A stretch of DNA of 64,000 nt, taken from NCBI RefSeq assembly GCF_000002425.4, contig NC_037261.1, positions 186,001-250,000 of the forward strand. The letters are read 5' to 3'. Origin of the DNA: Physcomitrium patens. Lineage: Eukaryota > Streptophyta > Bryopsida > Funariales > Funariaceae. The notes beneath the pieces are model-generated. The model worked only from the letters and a program-made list of their open reading frames with translations. It had not been told where the DNA came from and ran no database searches. Position 1 is the first letter of the stretch. Each line of letters begins with the position of its first letter. Made by a program: the position numbers and the translations under genes. This document shows, in pieces, positions 62,424 to 64,000 of the stretch.

Positions 62424-64000
62424 ATGCGGGTGGAACCTTGTACAATGCCTAGTGAAGGTCCTATCCTCTCCTCAAAACCCTCTCCATGTTTTACAATAAA
62501 TGTTATTCTAGGACCTAAATATCTCAAAGCCTCTACCTTGCTAGATTCAAGAGCCTCAGCATGTTTTTTAGATGAAAAATTTGCTAAAAGATATAGCATA
62601 TTTTTAATAAAGAAAACTAAACTTGTTCATGTAGAAATCATAGATAGTCATCCGTTGTCTTCAGGAGATATTACTCATAAAATCCTTCCTATAGAAATAG
62701 CAATTAATGATGATAGTAGCTTTATAATATTTAATATCATTAGATCTCCTTCTAATCCAGTCATTTTAGGTTTATCATGGCTAGAAAAATATAATCCTAA
62801 AATAGATTGGACTTCTCGTAGTCTTGATTTTTTTGAAAGTATAACTAAGAGTGTAGTTAATCAAGTAGAAAGTCATAAGTCTAGTATAATTAAACCTATA
62901 TTTGTAGGTGCAAGTGCTTTCTTATATGCTACAAAAGAAGGATCACCTTGTGTTATTTATGTCACACCTGTTTCTATTGGTCGAAAGACTTCAAGTGGCA
63001 TTCCAAGCCAATATCAAGTTTTTCAAGATATATTTGAGAAAAAGAATGTGGATACTCTTTCAGAATATTATTCCTATGACTGCTCAATTGACCTTCAAGA
63101 AGGAACACAACTGCCATTTAGACCAATCTACAATTTATCTCAAAATGAGTTAGCTGAACTCGAGGAGTATATTGAAGAGAATTTGGCTAAGAACTTCATA
63201 AGCCATTTCAAATCTCCAACAGGAGCTCCAATTTTATTTGTGAAGAAAAAAGATGGATCCTTGTGGATGTCTATTGATTATCAAGGACTCAATAAAATCA
63301 CTATCAAAAATAGGTACTTGCTACCTTTGATATCTAGACTTCTTAATCAGTTGAAACAAGCTAAGATCTATACAAAAATAGATCTATGAAGAACATACAA
63401 TTTGGTATGCATCAAAAAAAGAGATGAATAGAAGACTATGTTTCGAACAAGGTATGGACATTTCAAATACAACATCATACCTTTTGGACTTACAAATGCA
63501 CCAACAATATTCCAACATCTAATGAATGATGTCTTTTGAGATTTTTTAGATGATTTTGTTGACTGTTATCTAGATGACATCTTAATCTATTCTAAGAATC
63601 CAGAAGAACATGAACTTCATGTTCGCCAAGTATTATAAAAACTAAATGATGCAGGACTCTATGCCAAGTTAGAAAAGTGTGTATTTCACACTATTTAAGT
63701 CGAATTCTAAGGATATATCATTTCAAATGATGGACTTATGATAGATCCTAAGAAAGTTCAAACTATTATGGATTGGAAGATCCCAAAAATGGTAAGAAAA
63801 ATCAAATGCTTTTTAGGATTTGCTAACTACTACCAGATCTTCATCAAAGACTTCTCTCAAGTTGTAGCTCCACTTACACGCTTGACTTGCAAAGACAAAC
63901 TTCAATAGAATTAAGAAATAAAAGTAGCATTTGAAGCTTTGAAGACAACATTTGTTTTTACATCAATCTTCTATCGCGTCAATTTTTCTAAGCCATTTTT
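62424..64000 (+). CDS. pol: Element C pol: protease and RT (partial, interrupted)
   Basis: One frame is open from 62424 to 63389, then runs on with several stops to the window end. Protease has [15 protein letters not shown] (catalytic DSG read as DSR, 62544-62552) and [19 protein letters not shown] has [36 protein letters not shown], the intact active site YLDD (about 63568-63580, [10 protein letters not shown]) and [15 protein letters not shown] near 63815. Stops near 63389, 63430, 63540, 63638 and 63700 make it non-functional. Confidence 0.9.

Larger units (their letters stand above)
60640..64000 (+). mobile_element. Ty3/gypsy LTR retrotransposon C (cut by the window end)
   Basis: A 558-bp 5' LTR (60640-61197) starts TGTCA and ends TGACA. 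PBS-like TATCAGAGC is at 61221-61229, then a leader with AGTTGCGGATTACC, gag, protease and RT. RNase H, integrase and the 3' LTR lie beyond 64000. Related to A1 and D by LTR, and to B by pol sequence. Confidence 0.92.

Overview
This is a nuclear genomic window from a land plant. The genes are intron-rich, with GT-AG splice sites. They include a plant-type ribosomal protein, the SWI/SNF subunit LFR, a plant monodehydroascorbate reductase and a BIM-type bHLH factor. Long AT-rich spacers full of AT microsatellites and decayed Ty3/gypsy LTR retrotransposons separate them. The compact genes, the low spacer GC and one gypsy remnant that resembles the fungal/bryophyte Tcn1-like group suggest a bryophyte, most likely a moss. 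That assignment is inference, not proof.

Layout. 1-6720: an AT/GC repeat edge, an unassigned ORF, then two minus-strand genes, 60S ribosomal protein L7a (eL8; 7 coding exons, 263 aa) and a small single-domain cupin (2 coding exons, 187 aa). 6720-16700: AT-rich sequence with two degraded gypsy fragments (10.3-12.2 kb and 12.2-14.4 kb) and one copy of an unnamed 0.6-kb repeat. 16.7-22.8 kb: convergent pair of intronless LFR (+) and a coiled-coil/RS-rich nuclear protein (-, 5 coding exons, 390 aa). The 5' region of the latter is duplicated in inverted orientation at 23.5 kb. 23.7-28 kb: AT-rich. 28.0-32.4 kb: MDHAR (-, 10 coding exons, 434 aa, probable peroxisomal C-terminus). 33.5-38.1 kb: BIM-like bHLH gene (-, 11 coding exons, about 752 aa) with a GC-rich upstream region. 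39.7-45.6 kb: AT-rich, with an isolated GC island at 41.9-43.4 kb that has no recognisable gene.

45.6-54.4 kb is a nested retrotransposon locus. A complete gypsy element ('B', 46219-51573, minus strand, 5-bp target duplication CTTGT) sits inside an older minus-strand gypsy copy ('D'). 55.7-57.7 kb holds a nucellin-like A1 aspartic protease pseudogene. The window ends inside a plus-strand gypsy element ('C', from 60640), which begins with a 558-bp LTR.

The most interesting signals are in the retrotransposons. The U3 part of element B's LTR carries several perfect four- and five-unit heat-shock elements just upstream of a TATA box, which suggests a heat-inducible gypsy family. Two LTR families also carry a near-perfect palindrome of different sequence at the same place, immediately after the TATA box. 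Element B has an open frame of about 80 codons where a chromodomain would be expected. Elements B and C share replacements of the protease catalytic glycine and of the last zinc-knuckle cysteine. Coordinates of exons were derived by hand from splice consensus and reading phase and may be off by a base or two.
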